Source: Aphidius gifuensis
Taxonomy: Eukaryota; Arthropoda; Insecta; Hymenoptera; Braconidae
DNA: 64,000 nucleotides
Direction of reading: 5' to 3'
Assembly (NCBI RefSeq): GCF_014905175.1
Contig: NC_057790.1
Coordinates: 18,006,469 to 18,070,468 of the forward strand
A program made the position numbers and the translations under genes. Below, piece by piece: positions 38,989 through 50,657 of the stretch. The notes under the pieces are model-generated. The model made no database searches, had not been told where the DNA came from, and saw nothing but the letters and a program-made list of their open reading frames with translations. Numbering within the stretch: the first letter of the stretch is position 1; every line of letters starts with the position of its first letter.

Positions 38989-39596
38989 TTTTTTATTTTA
39001 AATTTTTATATTAATTAAAGTACGTAATGAGAGAAAGCAAAAGTTATACTGATAAATTTTATATAGGTCTCTTTTAATATTTGATTGTAATATTTATACT
39101 GAGATAATTAAAAGAAGAAAAAAAATTAAAATTTAAAACATATTATTAACTTGACAAACATAAAAAACTGTGCCAACTGTGTCATTGACAAAAACAATAT
39201 ATTTAGATAAAAAATTTTTTAAACAAAGATAAAATAAAAAAATTCATTTGCAATTTAACGCATTATTTAGCTTCTAAAATTATTTTTGCTTTAAACAACG
39301 TGTGTGAAAAAAAGTGTATATAAATCCTGCAGGTAAGTGAATAATAAAATGCAAACATATTATTATTATTTTTACAAAAAAAAAAAAAAAATTTATCTCA
39401 CAAATGATAAATAAAATTTGATTAATTTATCATGCGAAACACAGGCAGATACATATTTATTTAATTTTTTAAAATATAATACGGGTTAATAATTAATATG
39501 TTAATTTCATGGTAAGTATATATAAAAAATATTATTTATAAATATTTTAAAGAAATGAAATAATTGATATTTATTTTTATTTTTATTTTTTTTCAG

Positions 39597-40018
39597 ATAT
39601 AATTTTTTTGTTTGGTTGCATGTTTATGGCTTTTCTATATGTATTGATTGTTGTTTATAATTTTCAAACCATTATTAGCATGAATCATCACTGAATTTAA
39701 AGGAAATAGGGATGAGGAAAAAGAGAGTGAGAGAGATAACATCACTGCGTAGATGCGTATTGAATGATGCGTAGGGTGTAATTGTGACGTCTAAGATTTA
39801 ACCCGGGCGAACCACACTCTCCATCTGTATTCTGTACAGTATCCAGCATAATTCAATAACTCAGTTTAGAAACATCCAGAAACATCAATAGCCATCCAGA
39901 GAACGTGCATTTTATAACTTCCAAGCCTTCCAAGGTCACTCAAAGGTACAAACTGCTTTAAAATCTGATATTTCAGTAGCCAAATTTATACACGTGTTTG
40001 TTACAATATATATATAAG
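39597..40018 (+). other. Likely 5' UTR exon of the stomatin gene
   Basis: The segment is bounded by an acceptor (TTTTTTTCAG, ending 39,596) and a donor (ATAAG|GTAATT at 40,018), and the next acceptor (TTTTTTAG, ending 40,144) leads straight into the stomatin start codon. It is GC-richer than its flanks and has no long frame. A possible further upstream exon ends at about 39,332 (CTGCAG|GTAAGT). Confidence 0.5.
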
Positions 40019-40153
40019 GTAATTATTATTATTTATTAATCAAATGTTCATAGTTTAAATAAAATATTTATTATTAATTATTATTTATCATCTATGAGTC
40101 ATAGATGTATTATTAATTTTTATATTTTAATAATATTTTTTTAGATACTGAAA

Positions 40154-41680
40154 ATGAATTCAATTGATGATCAAAATCATTCAACAATTGTTCCATTGAA
40201 CTTAAATACACGCCCTGATGATATTCGTAATCGTAAAATTGGTGGTAAATATTATAAATCAATATATCTATAAATTATAAATAATAATAATTATATATTT
40301 TGTTTAGCATGTACACCAGTTGATAATGATGATTCATTGGCAATAAAAGTATTTGTATTTTTATCATGGATTTTTGTGATTGCAACATTACCATTTTCAT
40401 TATTTTGGTGTTTTAAGGTAATAAATTATTATTTTATATATGTATTATATTTTTTAATGATTATTATTAAATAATAATTTTTAATTTTATCAGGTTGTTC
40501 AAGAGTATGAGAGAGCTGTTATATTTAGACTTGGACGTTTGTTGTCAGGTGGAGCTAAAGGACCAGGTAATAATTAATTAAATATAAATTATATATATTT
40601 TGTATTTATTGTTGTAATAATAATATTAATTTATTGTATTTATTTTTTATAGGTGTATTTTTTATTTTACCATGCATTGATTCTTATACAAAAGTTGATT
40701 TACGAACACGTACATATGATATACCAGCTCAAGAGGTATGTTTTATTATTTTATAATTTATACTTAGCAAAAATATAATTGAATTATTAATGTTTATTTA
40801 TTAAATTTAAAATAAAAGGTATTAACAAAGGACAGTGTTACTGTAGCTGTTGATGCTGTTGTTTATTATCGTGTTAATAATGCAACAATATCAATTGCAA
40901 ATGTTGAAAATGCTCATCATTCAACTAGACTACTTGCACAAACAACATTGAGAAATACAATTGGTACACATCCATTGCATGAAATATTAAGTGAACGTGA
41001 AACAATTTCAGTTAATATGCAGGTATATTTAATGTTATTAATTAATATTTTAAATAGTTGAAGTAAATATATATTTGTATAATTTATTTTTATTATTTTA
41101 TTCAAGACCACATTGGATGAAGCTGCTGATACATGGGGCATTCAAGTTGAACGTGTTGAAATGTAATTTTTATATATTATTTTTAAATTAAAGAAAATAG
41201 ATTGCTTTCTTTTGTTTTCATATTTTATAATTTTGTTCTTTTTTTTTTTATTTTAGTAAGGATGTTCGTCTTCCAGTTCAACTGCAAAGAGCTATGGCTG
41301 CAGAAGCTGAAGCATCTCGTGAAGCACGAGCCAAGGTATCTATTAAGAAATGTTTATAAATAATTTTAATGATTGTTAGTGATTATTTATTAATTTATAA
41401 ATTTAATTTTTTAGGTAATTGCTGCAGAAGGTGAACGAAATGCCAGTAAAGCATTGAAAGAAGCTGCTGATGTTCTTGGTGATTCACAAGCTGCTTTACA
41501 ATTGCGTTATCTTCAGGTAAATTAAATAATTAAATTATTGAAAATATTAAAGAATAATAAATATTATTTTTCTTTCAGACTTTAAGTACGATTTCAGCTG
41601 AAAATAATTCAACAATTATTTTTCCTTTGCCAATTGATGTCTTGACATATTTCATGAGTGCTCAAAAAGCTAAAATGTAA
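40154..41680 (+). CDS. Stomatin/band-7 (SPFH) membrane protein
   Basis: Nine coding exons: 40,154-40,244; 40,308-40,417; 40,494-40,566; 40,653-40,735; 40,819-41,022; 41,107-41,162; 41,257-41,335; 41,415-41,516; 41,579-41,680, all GT-AG, giving 299 aa. Stomatins sit on the cytosolic face of membranes as a hairpin, oligomerise and modulate ion channels and transporters. Seen: a short polar N-terminus; a hydrophobic hairpin (VFVFLSWIFVIATLPFSLFW) with Cys on both sides suitable for palmitoylation; EYERAVIFRLGRL at the start of SPFH; GPGVFFILPCIDSY; LRTRTYDIPAQE; LTKDSVTVAVDAVVYYRV; WGIQVERVEIKDVRLP; QRAMAAEAEASREARAKVIAAEGE, the family's helical coiled-coil; and LPIDVLTYFM at the end. It looks complete and intact. 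It is the stomatin group rather than podocin or SLP-2, but the exact paralogue is uncertain. Confidence 0.96.
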
Positions 41681-42677
41681 ATGTTACATGTTCAGTATTA
41701 AGTGTCAACAGTTTTAAAAGAAAAAAAAAAACAAATAATATTTGTTTCATTATACTTAAAAATTTTGATTTAAAATAATTCTTATTTACTTGTACATTTT
41801 ATTAGTAAAAAAGAAATATTTTAAATCAATGTCATATTACATGTTCAATATTAAGTGTCAAAGAAAAAAAAAAAAATACTTTTCTTCCAGTTTACTTAAA
41901 CATTTTTTTACTTATATACTTTAGTTATACAAATTTTTTTTAAAATTAATTATCAGTATAATAAATAAACAACTCCATGACTTTGAATAACATTTTTTTA
42001 ATTTTGAATATTCATTAAGACAATAATAGCTTTTCTAAATTTTTTTATTGTTCATTTTTAATCACAATAATCGTGATAAAAACTTGAAAGTATTGTAATT
42101 TTATTGGTCAAATTATTGACTGTATTAAAATTATATATTGATGTACACGTGAATAAAATAAACGTTATATTTGTCATGAAATATTTCATTTTTTTTATAA
42201 TTAATGTGACAAAATTTCAGTAATTGTATTGATGATCAAAAATTAACTTTTATTAGTTTCTGAATACTGAGTTTAAATTAGTTATTTTTATTTTTCGTTA
42301 TCAGTTACATGTTAGAATGTATAAATACAAACTGATAAAAAAAAAAAAAATAATAATACCGGAAATGATTCACAGCTATAACTCTATACTAAATCAAAAG
42401 AAATATATATATGATGAATTTTATCTCTTGATATACTTATATATTGTATTTTAATAAAATTGTCTAAAAATATTTGAATACTCATGACTTTTTTTGGTGG
42501 GTTTATTCTGTGACCTCCTGACACTAGAATTTAGTCTCACTGTTTCAATGATATAGATCATATCGTTATGTTCTTGCGAATTTATTTTTTCGGTTATACT
42601 TTGAATACTTATTTTTGTTCATGAATTAATTAGCATTTTACTTGAATAATAATTTTGTTAATTTGCTTAATTATAAA

Positions 42678-43602
42678 ATGGTTATTAGAATTTTTTTATT
42701 TACATTTGTTTTAATGAGAGTTTTATGTGTATCATCATTATCTGAAGAACAAAATTTTTATAAAATACAAGAAGATAATAGTGCTAGTGTTAATATTTCT
42801 AAACAAGTGCCTTCTACTGATGCTGATAAATGCTGCAAGTGTTATAGTGATACAGCTACTAGTAAGTTGATGATAAAACTAATATTTTTTTTGTTTTCAA
42901 AACATCTTGAAGTGTATAGTTTTTTAAATAATATTTTTGTTATTACAGAGTGTCCAAAAGACATTTGTGATTTAGGATGCATTAATGACTGTGATCCTCT
43001 TGATGAAAAATGCGTTTACACAAAAAGTAAGTTTAAATAAATAATTTAATTTTTTAATTATTTAATATTAATTTAATTGTTTTTCATTTTTAGATTGTGA
43101 AGATGTATATGGTGATGTATTTATTGCTGTATTTCTTTTACTATTTTTTTTAGTATGTCTTTTAATTTTTTTAATGATTGCTGGTTTAATATATCGTCGA
43201 GATGATGACTTAGAAATGGAAATTGGACGTGTACAAAATATTACTGAGCCAGTTATATCATCAAACAGTATTTATTCTTCTCAAAATCTTGAAAAATTAA
43301 ATGTTAATAATTCAAATAATTTATTATCTATAAAAACTGCCAATATTAAAAAATACAAGTTGGAATCTTGCAATAGTATTGAGGATAATACAATTTTCGA
43401 CGAGTTTTTTATCAACAACAATCAAATGACTTCAATGAAAAATATAGATATTAAAAATTTAAATTTTCCTAAATACTTGAGAAAATTTGATACAGAAAAA
43501 ATTATTAATAAGCCTCTGTATGATGAGATAATACTTAATCATGATAATAATTTTAATCAGGCACTTTTTGAAAAGCTCCAGAATAATTTTCATTATATCT
43601 AA
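42678..43602 (+). CDS. Draper-like receptor A: membrane stub without EMI domain
   Basis: Three exons (42,678-42,861; 42,949-43,026; 43,094-43,602) encode 256 aa. I start at the first ATG, which opens a clear signal peptide (MVIRIFLFTFVLMRVLCVSS). The ectodomain is only about 70 residues: a remnant of the EMI end (KCCKCYSDTAT, compare CCKGYGETAT in copy B) and half an EGF-like module (CPKDICDLGC...CDPLDEKC). A TM follows at about 94-120, then the RRDDDLEMEIGRVQNITEPVIS juxtamembrane block shared with copy B. The cytoplasmic tail keeps one tyrosine motif, YDEI at about 230, but the second YxxL is replaced (FNQALFEKL), and the NPxY is gone. Intron 1 starts like copy B intron 2 (GTAAGTTGATGATAAAACTAATA), which proves common origin. 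It probably cannot bind the Draper-type ligand itself; a co-receptor, dominant-negative or decaying gene are all possible. Confidence 0.75.
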
Positions 43603-46600
43603 TTACAAAAATAAAAAAAGAAAAAAGGGTATGTTAGATTTATTATAATTATTGTATCGAGGACAATAATAATGCCTTTTTTTTATTTGTAAGTTTCAGA
43701 GTTTTCATGATGTTGTTGGTGTCGATTGTCGATGATGATGATGGTTACCTACAGTTTTAGTTACAAATTCCATTGTCGAAGCGCTACAACAACTGCACAC
43801 ATTCTCTCTTTTATTATCAAGAAAAACCATGTTACTGACTTACTGCCATTCAGACAGCCCCACTCAGTAGAATTTCAGTACATAAAATATTGTAGAATAT
43901 GTCATATATATTCTGTAAATTTTATCATACAAAGTGACGCTAATAAAAATTAAGCTAACAATAATATATATTGATTTATTAATCAAGCATATTGACTATT
44001 TATCAATTCAAATAATAAATAGTAACTTATTTTAAAAAAAAAAAACAAACGTAATCAAATTTTTCTTTACGTTTTTCTCGTCATGTAACAAGTGTTTGTG
44101 TGCCTCAATAATAATTGGATTATAGCAGTTTTTTTTTTTAACATACAAAGACATATTGTAAGTATACGGAGAATATACAAGTTAATATTTTCAATATAGT
44201 TATTTAACGGGATCAACACCAAACTGTATATGTCTGCTCCAATTTAATTAAAGAAAACAAATCTGCAAAACACATATACTGTATTTTTTTTTTTTTTTTA
44301 AGTGGGCTGAATCTCGAGGCCAATGAAATACAATAATAATAATAATAATAATTTGTTTACCAAATATTTGATTTTAGCGTAGGAAAAAAAATTGATAAAT
44401 TAAATGATTTTTTTATTATAAACTACGTCATTAAAGTTTTGGGTCAATTGTAGATGCAAAATATTAAAATAAGTACTAGATTGATTTCACTGTGTGTATG
44501 TGTTTGTGTGGGTTTAACATATATGTATATGAAAAATTAACACTTATTTTTATTTTACACACTGTGCAATACTGTCAAAGATATAAAATTTTTATGTTAT
44601 CGAGTTTTATATTTCCAGGAAAATAAAGATATCATACTCATCTTTCAAGATCGTATGCGCATAATTAATTTTTTTTATGATATTAAATAATCATTATTTT
44701 GATTTAACAATATTTATCATTAGCCTTGTTTTTTTTTGATTATTATTTTATATATTTAAATGTCTTTGTTATAATGTCGTTTTTCAAACATAAATGCAAT
44801 GATTTTCTTGTTTTTTTTTTTTTTTTTTTTTTCATTAATATTATTTTAACCACTTGTGTTGCAGTTTAGGGAACATATTAAATATAAATATTAATAACAC
44901 ACGAACCCTCTTTTAATTTGCGCTATTTAACTTGGAAAATAATAATGATAGTTTAAAAAAAAAAAAAAGCGTTGTCATAAAATAATTAATAAAATTTTAA
45001 TATGACACTGTATTATTTAGCTGGGTTTTTAATTTAGATGTTTTTTTTTTTTTTATTTTCTTTATTTGTTAAAAAATAAACTTATAAATATGTAGTATTA
45101 AAAAAAATAAATTACAATATCGACAGTAAATAATTTGCAAAAATGCAAGTTAATTACCGTAAAAAAAAATGCGTCATTTATAATCATCAGCCGATGAGTG
45201 TTTTTTGAATTTTTTTTTTTTTTTCTTTTTCGAAATATAAAAATATAATTAAAATCCTTTCTATTGAAAGAGTCCTTGTTCAATAGTTACATTATTATTA
45301 TTATTTATTTCTTGTGTTTACTTGCATTTAGTCTGTAAAGATTATTATGGGTATTTTTTTTGTTATCAGTTTTAGACAGTATGTAAAATGAATGACAGTA
45401 TGTAATATAAACATAAGACAAACTCCGAGGTCCATGAACATATTACCGGAAGTGATTCATGTCAATTATTATCATGTATTTTTTTTTATTTTTCATATAA
45501 TGTTTTATTTTTTTAGGTGAATAATTTTTAGTCTTTGTGTGTAAATAGTGAGTGTTTTACCAGTGAAATACACTCAACCCATTTATTTACTGTAAATAAG
45601 AATTATGAAAAATAAAAAAAAAAAAAACATACAAATAAATTTTATCACTTGACATATATATTTTTTTTTTTTTTTTAACATCTGCAAAATATTTATAATT
45701 AAATTACTTTTTTGCTTAGTTAAATTTTAATATAATTTATTAAAATTAAATTTGTTCGTAGCTATGAAAAAATATATACAAGAAATTTACTGAAATAATA
45801 TTTTTTAAAATATTAAATGTATCTAATATTTTTTATCGTATAAATGTGGGTCGTATTGAAATAATTATATTAATTTTTATATTTATGATGAAGAAGCTCT
45901 TGTGATAGGGGTAATCTGGAGCTTTTAAAAAATTTTTATCGCATCCGGTAATGGAAGGTTTTTCGATTATCAATTTGTTTTCTTTTTTTTTTTTTTTTTT
46001 TCCCTACAATAACATATAAAAACTTGGTTTTTTTAAAAAATATATTTAAAAATAATAATTGTTTTTGGTGATAAATTTTTTATGGTGTATTAAAAAAGTA
46101 GTTATTTATTGTGAAAAATTATTATTGTTTTTTTACTTGTGGTTAATTTTTATTTTTAACTTTAAGATTATTAAATTTTTATATATTTATACTTACTTGA
46201 GCGTTTAAAAAAAAATTTACCAATACTTGGGAATAAATAAATAATAATTATCAACAAAGTGAAAGTTATTTAAGCCAACATGTTCGACTTTATAGGATAC
46301 ACTATTTCTAAAATTAAAACAAGCTGTGTAAATGAACAGAGTCAAGAATATTTATGCGAAATTCAATGAGGTTTTATTTATAAATTTGTATGTTATTTTT
46401 TTGGCTACTTTTATACTGTAATTTTAAATAAATCAAATTATTATATCAATATATAGCTTATACTTTATGCTGTGTTTATTTTTACAGATTAAAAAATTTT
46501 AAAAATACCAATATTACTGATGATTATATAAAAAAAAAGGATGACTTGAAAAAAACTGATGCAACTTTATGGAATGTTTATTTTTGTTAATACAATTATA

Positions 46601-46649
46601 AATTAATAAAATAATTTCAACGATTTCATGATAAAAATATTTAAAAAAA
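43603..46649. other. Spacer between Draper-like copies A and B
   Basis: AT-rich, with poly-T/poly-A runs and an ATA repeat near 44,330. A short block near 45,440-45,670 (ACCGGAAGTGATTCATG; CACTTGACATATATAT; AACATCTGCA) has counterparts upstream of copy A (42,359-42,440) and, in part, of copy C (49,222-49,280), suggesting duplicated 5' flanks. I see no further complete gene copy. Confidence 0.5.
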
Positions 46650-48260
46650 ATGGCTATCAAGATAAATCTTTTTTTATCTACATTTTGTTTGACAACAATA
46701 TTTTTGGTATCAGCAGTACTTGAAGGACCAAATGTTTGTGTAAGACAAGAAAATTATACAGTTACTGTTAACATCTCAGAACAAAAACCTTACAAGGCAA
46801 GAACAACCACTTGGTGCGTGGCTTTTCCTCCAAAGTGTTCATCTTATAAAACGATAGTTAGAACTGTTTATACAACTCAGGTATTTAAAAGACAATTTTA
46901 GTATCACATATCAATAAAGTATAGTAGATTTATTAATAATGAGCTGATTAGTAACTTGTATTTTTAATTATTTTTTTTTAGGTTCTACAAAAACAAAGAC
47001 CAGTTGAAGAATGTTGCAAAGGATATGGTGAAACAGCCACTGGTGATAAATGTGTTCCAATTTGTTCTCAAGACTGTAAACATGGATCTTGTATAGCACC
47101 AGATTCATGTATTTGTGAAGCAGGATATGGTGGCTCAGCTTGTGACACTAGTAAGTTGATGATAAAACTAATAATGTTTTTTTTTTCCTCAAAACAACTT
47201 AAAGTATATAATTGAAAAAAATAAATAAAAATAATATTTTTAATATTACAGAATGTCCAAAAGGCACATGGGGTTCAAGATGTATTCATAAATGTGATTG
47301 TTCAAATGATACTAACTGTAATCCATTTGATGGAAAATGCGATTGCACAGAAAGTAAGTTTAAATAAGTAAATAAATTAATTGCTAATACATGTATAAAT
47401 ATATCTAATTGATTTTTGTCTTTTTTTTTTAATTTTTAGATTGTGAAGATAAATATTATAGTCCAAATTTCAGTAAAGGATTTTGTAATTGTAAAAATGA
47501 AAATTATGTTTGTCATCCAACTGATGGTTGTGTATGTATGTATGGTTATACTGGATCAACATGTGAAGAGCCATTATTCATTGCAACAAATGTATTACAA
47601 CAAAAATCTGAATCAAGTTATAGTGGTGTATTTGTTGCTGCATTATTTTCAGCATGTCTTGCAATTTCAATATTAGTTGCTGGATTAATGTATCATCGTC
47701 GACGAGTAGCTGATTTAAAATTAGAAATAGCACATGTACAGTATATTGCTGAACCAGTTATATCACCAGATAGTAATCATTTTGATAATCCAGTTTATTC
47801 ATATCAAAGTTCTGGAAAAACAGATGATGGAACAATAAATCTTTTAAATAATGGCCTTATTAGAAATAATTTATGTATGAAAAGTGTCAATACTCAAAAA
47901 GCTAAGTTTGACTCATTTAATAATGTTGATGAAGATAATGCAACATGCAAAGAATCATACAGTAATCATAATCAAACAACATCAATGAAAAATAAAGATG
48001 CTGATATTGGAAATCCAAATATTAATGTTTATCATAGTATTGATGAAATGGATACTAAAAAAATTATTAATGAACCACTTTATGATGAAATTAAACAAAA
48101 TAATAATGATTTTGTTTATGATCATCTTGATTATGCACGTTCAAGTGCTTGGAAACCTCATTATCAAAGAATGTTCAATGGATCAAATTCCAGTAGTAGT
48201 AAAGATGGAAGTGGAAGCAGTAAATCAAGCCAGCATGATCTCGAAAATGGTGGTCCTTAA
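46650..48260 (+). CDS. Draper-like receptor B: EMI, EGF, TM, NPxY and ITAM
   Basis: Four exons (46,650-46,880; 46,982-47,150; 47,252-47,353; 47,440-48,260) encode 440 aa. Draper/CED-1/MEGF10 proteins are phagocytic receptors for apoptotic cells and debris. Order: signal peptide (1-23), EMI (LEGPNVCVRQENYTV to EECCKGYG, about 24-98), EGF-like 1 (CSQDCKHGSC...GYGGSACD), a laminin-type EGF (CPKGTWGSRC...), EGF-like 3 (GCVCMYGYTGSTC), TM 229-251, then HRRRVADLKLEIAHVQY, closely matching Draper's juxtamembrane region. The tail holds FDNPVY (NPxY, 284-287), the CED-6/GULP adaptor site, and YDEI-x8-YDHL (382-397), a correct ITAM of the kind that recruits Src/Syk-Shark kinases in flies. It ends in a Ser/Gly-rich stretch. 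It differs from canonical Draper in having about three EGF modules instead of many, so it is a compact paralogue. It is the only complete receptor of the array. Confidence 0.9.
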
Positions 48261-49746
48261 TTTTTTTATCAATTAGAAAAATAAGGCTCATTTATTTTTC
48301 TATCTATGATAAAGCTTCAAAATATTTTTCTATAAATTGTGCAATTAGTGATTAATATATTTTACTACTACTCATAAAAGCACTAAGATATTTTTGCAAA
48401 CAATAATTTAATTTCAAGGCATGTAAATATCAAAAATTTCTACCTGAAATTTATATGATTAATTTTTTTTTTTTTCTATTTTATTTTATCGTTATTATTA
48501 TAATTAAATTTTTTTTCGACATAATACTGATCAAGAATATATATATACATAAAAGAGTATTTTATAGTATATAAATACGTATCACTGTGAAAATTTATTT
48601 TTAAAAATAATCTAATGATTCAGATGCATACACGAACAAAGAGGAAATGATGCATGTTTTATTGTTTTATTGTGATTTTATTACTAACTTGATTTACTAT
48701 TATTATTTTTAAATTTATTATTATTTTGTAAATATATTTTTTACTATTACATATTATATTCTTTATTTATCGACAAATATTTTGAACTAATCTATTTTAA
48801 AAATTAATTAACTACGTTTATATATAGACATTAACTGAAATCATTCCAGCATTAATTTGGTCAAATCATGTGTATTTATTAAAACTAAAGTATTTCAATT
48901 TTATTACTATAATAATTATCAATATACATTACTTTTAATCAACAATATAAATAATAATAGTTAAACAAGTGATTCAAAAAAAAAAAAGAAAAAAAAAATA
49001 GTTTTATTGAATTACACAGCGAAATATATATCACAATTAAATCGACAATTAATTTTAAACTTTAGACACTACAACTTTTTATGATGATAATAATATTTTT
49101 TTTTTTTTTTTTTTTTCGAAAAATATATTTTATCTTTTGTGTAGTGTTGAATCAATAATATACTAGCTTTTTTTTATTGTATTGAAAATGAGGATAAAAA
49201 AAATTCCTTAAAATCAAATTATATCTCTTGACATATATATACTTTATTATTATTATTATTATTATTTCTATGACATCTGCATTTACATATATTTAGATGT
49301 TTTTTTTTTGTGCTTTAATTTAAAATAAAGAGAAGAAAAAAAATGATATTCACTGTTGAGTATGCATAAATTAATAAACAAATGGGTAATTAAATTATAA
49401 TATGACAAATTTAAAAAGAAATAGTATTAGATGTTGATAATTTTTAATCAACAATTACAGATAATGTCAAAACAGGAAACATCCTCTTTTTATTAGAAAG
49501 AAATATGCATGGATGACAAAGGCTAGATTTAGAACTTGTTGGCCAACTCAATTAGTCACATCAAAGTGATGATATATTTCAGCAAGTTTGAACATTAGTT
49601 ATTATATTTTTTGAGTATTGATTGTAATGAAATATCAAATTTTAATTAATAATATAACAAAACAAAAAAAAAGAAAAAGTATATTGATGTATTGGGATAG
49701 TTTTATATTTTAAATATTCTGGAAATAAAAGTTATTAAATCTTATT
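48261..49746. other. Spacer between Draper-like copies B and C
   Basis: AT-rich noncoding DNA with long poly-T and an ATT repeat near 49,245-49,266. The block TCTCTTGACATATATATA with GACATCTGCAT (49,226-49,280) resembles sequence upstream of copies A and B. Nothing else stands out. Confidence 0.5.
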
Positions 49747-50479
49747 ATGGCTATCAGGATAAATGTTTTTTTATATACATTTAGTTTGACTACAATATTT
49801 TTGGTATCAGGAGTACTTGAAGGACCAAATGTTTGTGTAAGACAAGAAAATTATACAGTTACTGTTAACATCTCACAACAAAAATCTTACAAGGCAAGAC
49901 AAAACACTTGGTGCATGGTTTTTACTCTAAAGTGTTCAACTTATAAAACGATAGTCAGAACTGTTTATACAACTCAGGTATTTAAAAGACAATTTCAGTA
50001 TCACATATTAATAAAGTATAGTAGGTTTATTAATAATGAGCTGATTAGTAACTTGTATTGTTAATTCTTTTTTTTAGGTTCTACAAAAACAAAGACCAGT
50101 TGAAGAATGTTGCAAAGGATATGGTAAAACAGCCACTGGTGATGAATGTGTTCCAATATGTTCTCAAGACTGTAAACATGGATCTTGTATAGCACCAGAT
50201 TCATGTATTTGTGAAGCAGGATATGGTGGTTCAGCTTGTGACACTAGCAAGTATGCCAGTGTAACATCTGAGCCTGTAAATTTGAATATTGATAGAAAGG
50301 AATCTGATGAAGAACATGATTATGAAGTGCCTTATTTCTATAACAATGATAACGATTACAATCATCTTGATCATGCACGGTCACAAAACAATCGAAAATC
50401 CAACTATCAAAAAATATTAAAAAATAGTGGTAGCAGTGAAATGACAAACCAAAATGACCGTACACTTCTTAATCTTTAA
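49747..50479 (+). CDS. Draper-like C: soluble EMI-EGF protein without TM
   Basis: Two exons (49,747-49,977; 50,078-50,479) encode 210 aa. Exon 1, the intron and most of exon 2 are near-copies of receptor B: signal peptide, EMI, one EGF-like module ending GYGGSACDT. Where B has the donor CTA|GTAAGT, this copy reads CTAGCAAGT, and translation runs on in frame into a 77-residue tail. That tail resembles the distal cytoplasmic tail of B (YNHLDHARS beside YDHLDYARS; NYQKILKNSGSS beside HYQRMFNGSNSS). The laminin-EGF exon, EGF 3, TM and juxtamembrane region are therefore deleted. With a signal peptide and no TM or GPI signal, the product should be secreted, carrying a former cytoplasmic tail. A decoy or opsonin-like role is inference; a recently made defective copy is the alternative. 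A GC donor could in theory restore splicing, but no downstream exon exists before the P450 gene. Confidence 0.8.
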
Positions 50480-50657
50480 TTTAAAAAAAAAAAAAAAAAA
50501 ACAAGTTGCATTGATCAATCATCAACAAATCAACGCAATAAACTTGTTGTTTTTACATTTTATTTATTTTCTCGTATTGCTATTAATATCTACTTATCAA
50601 GAGTGCGTCATTCCTATCTTAAACTTTTTTAATCATTAAAAAATATTATTATTAAAA

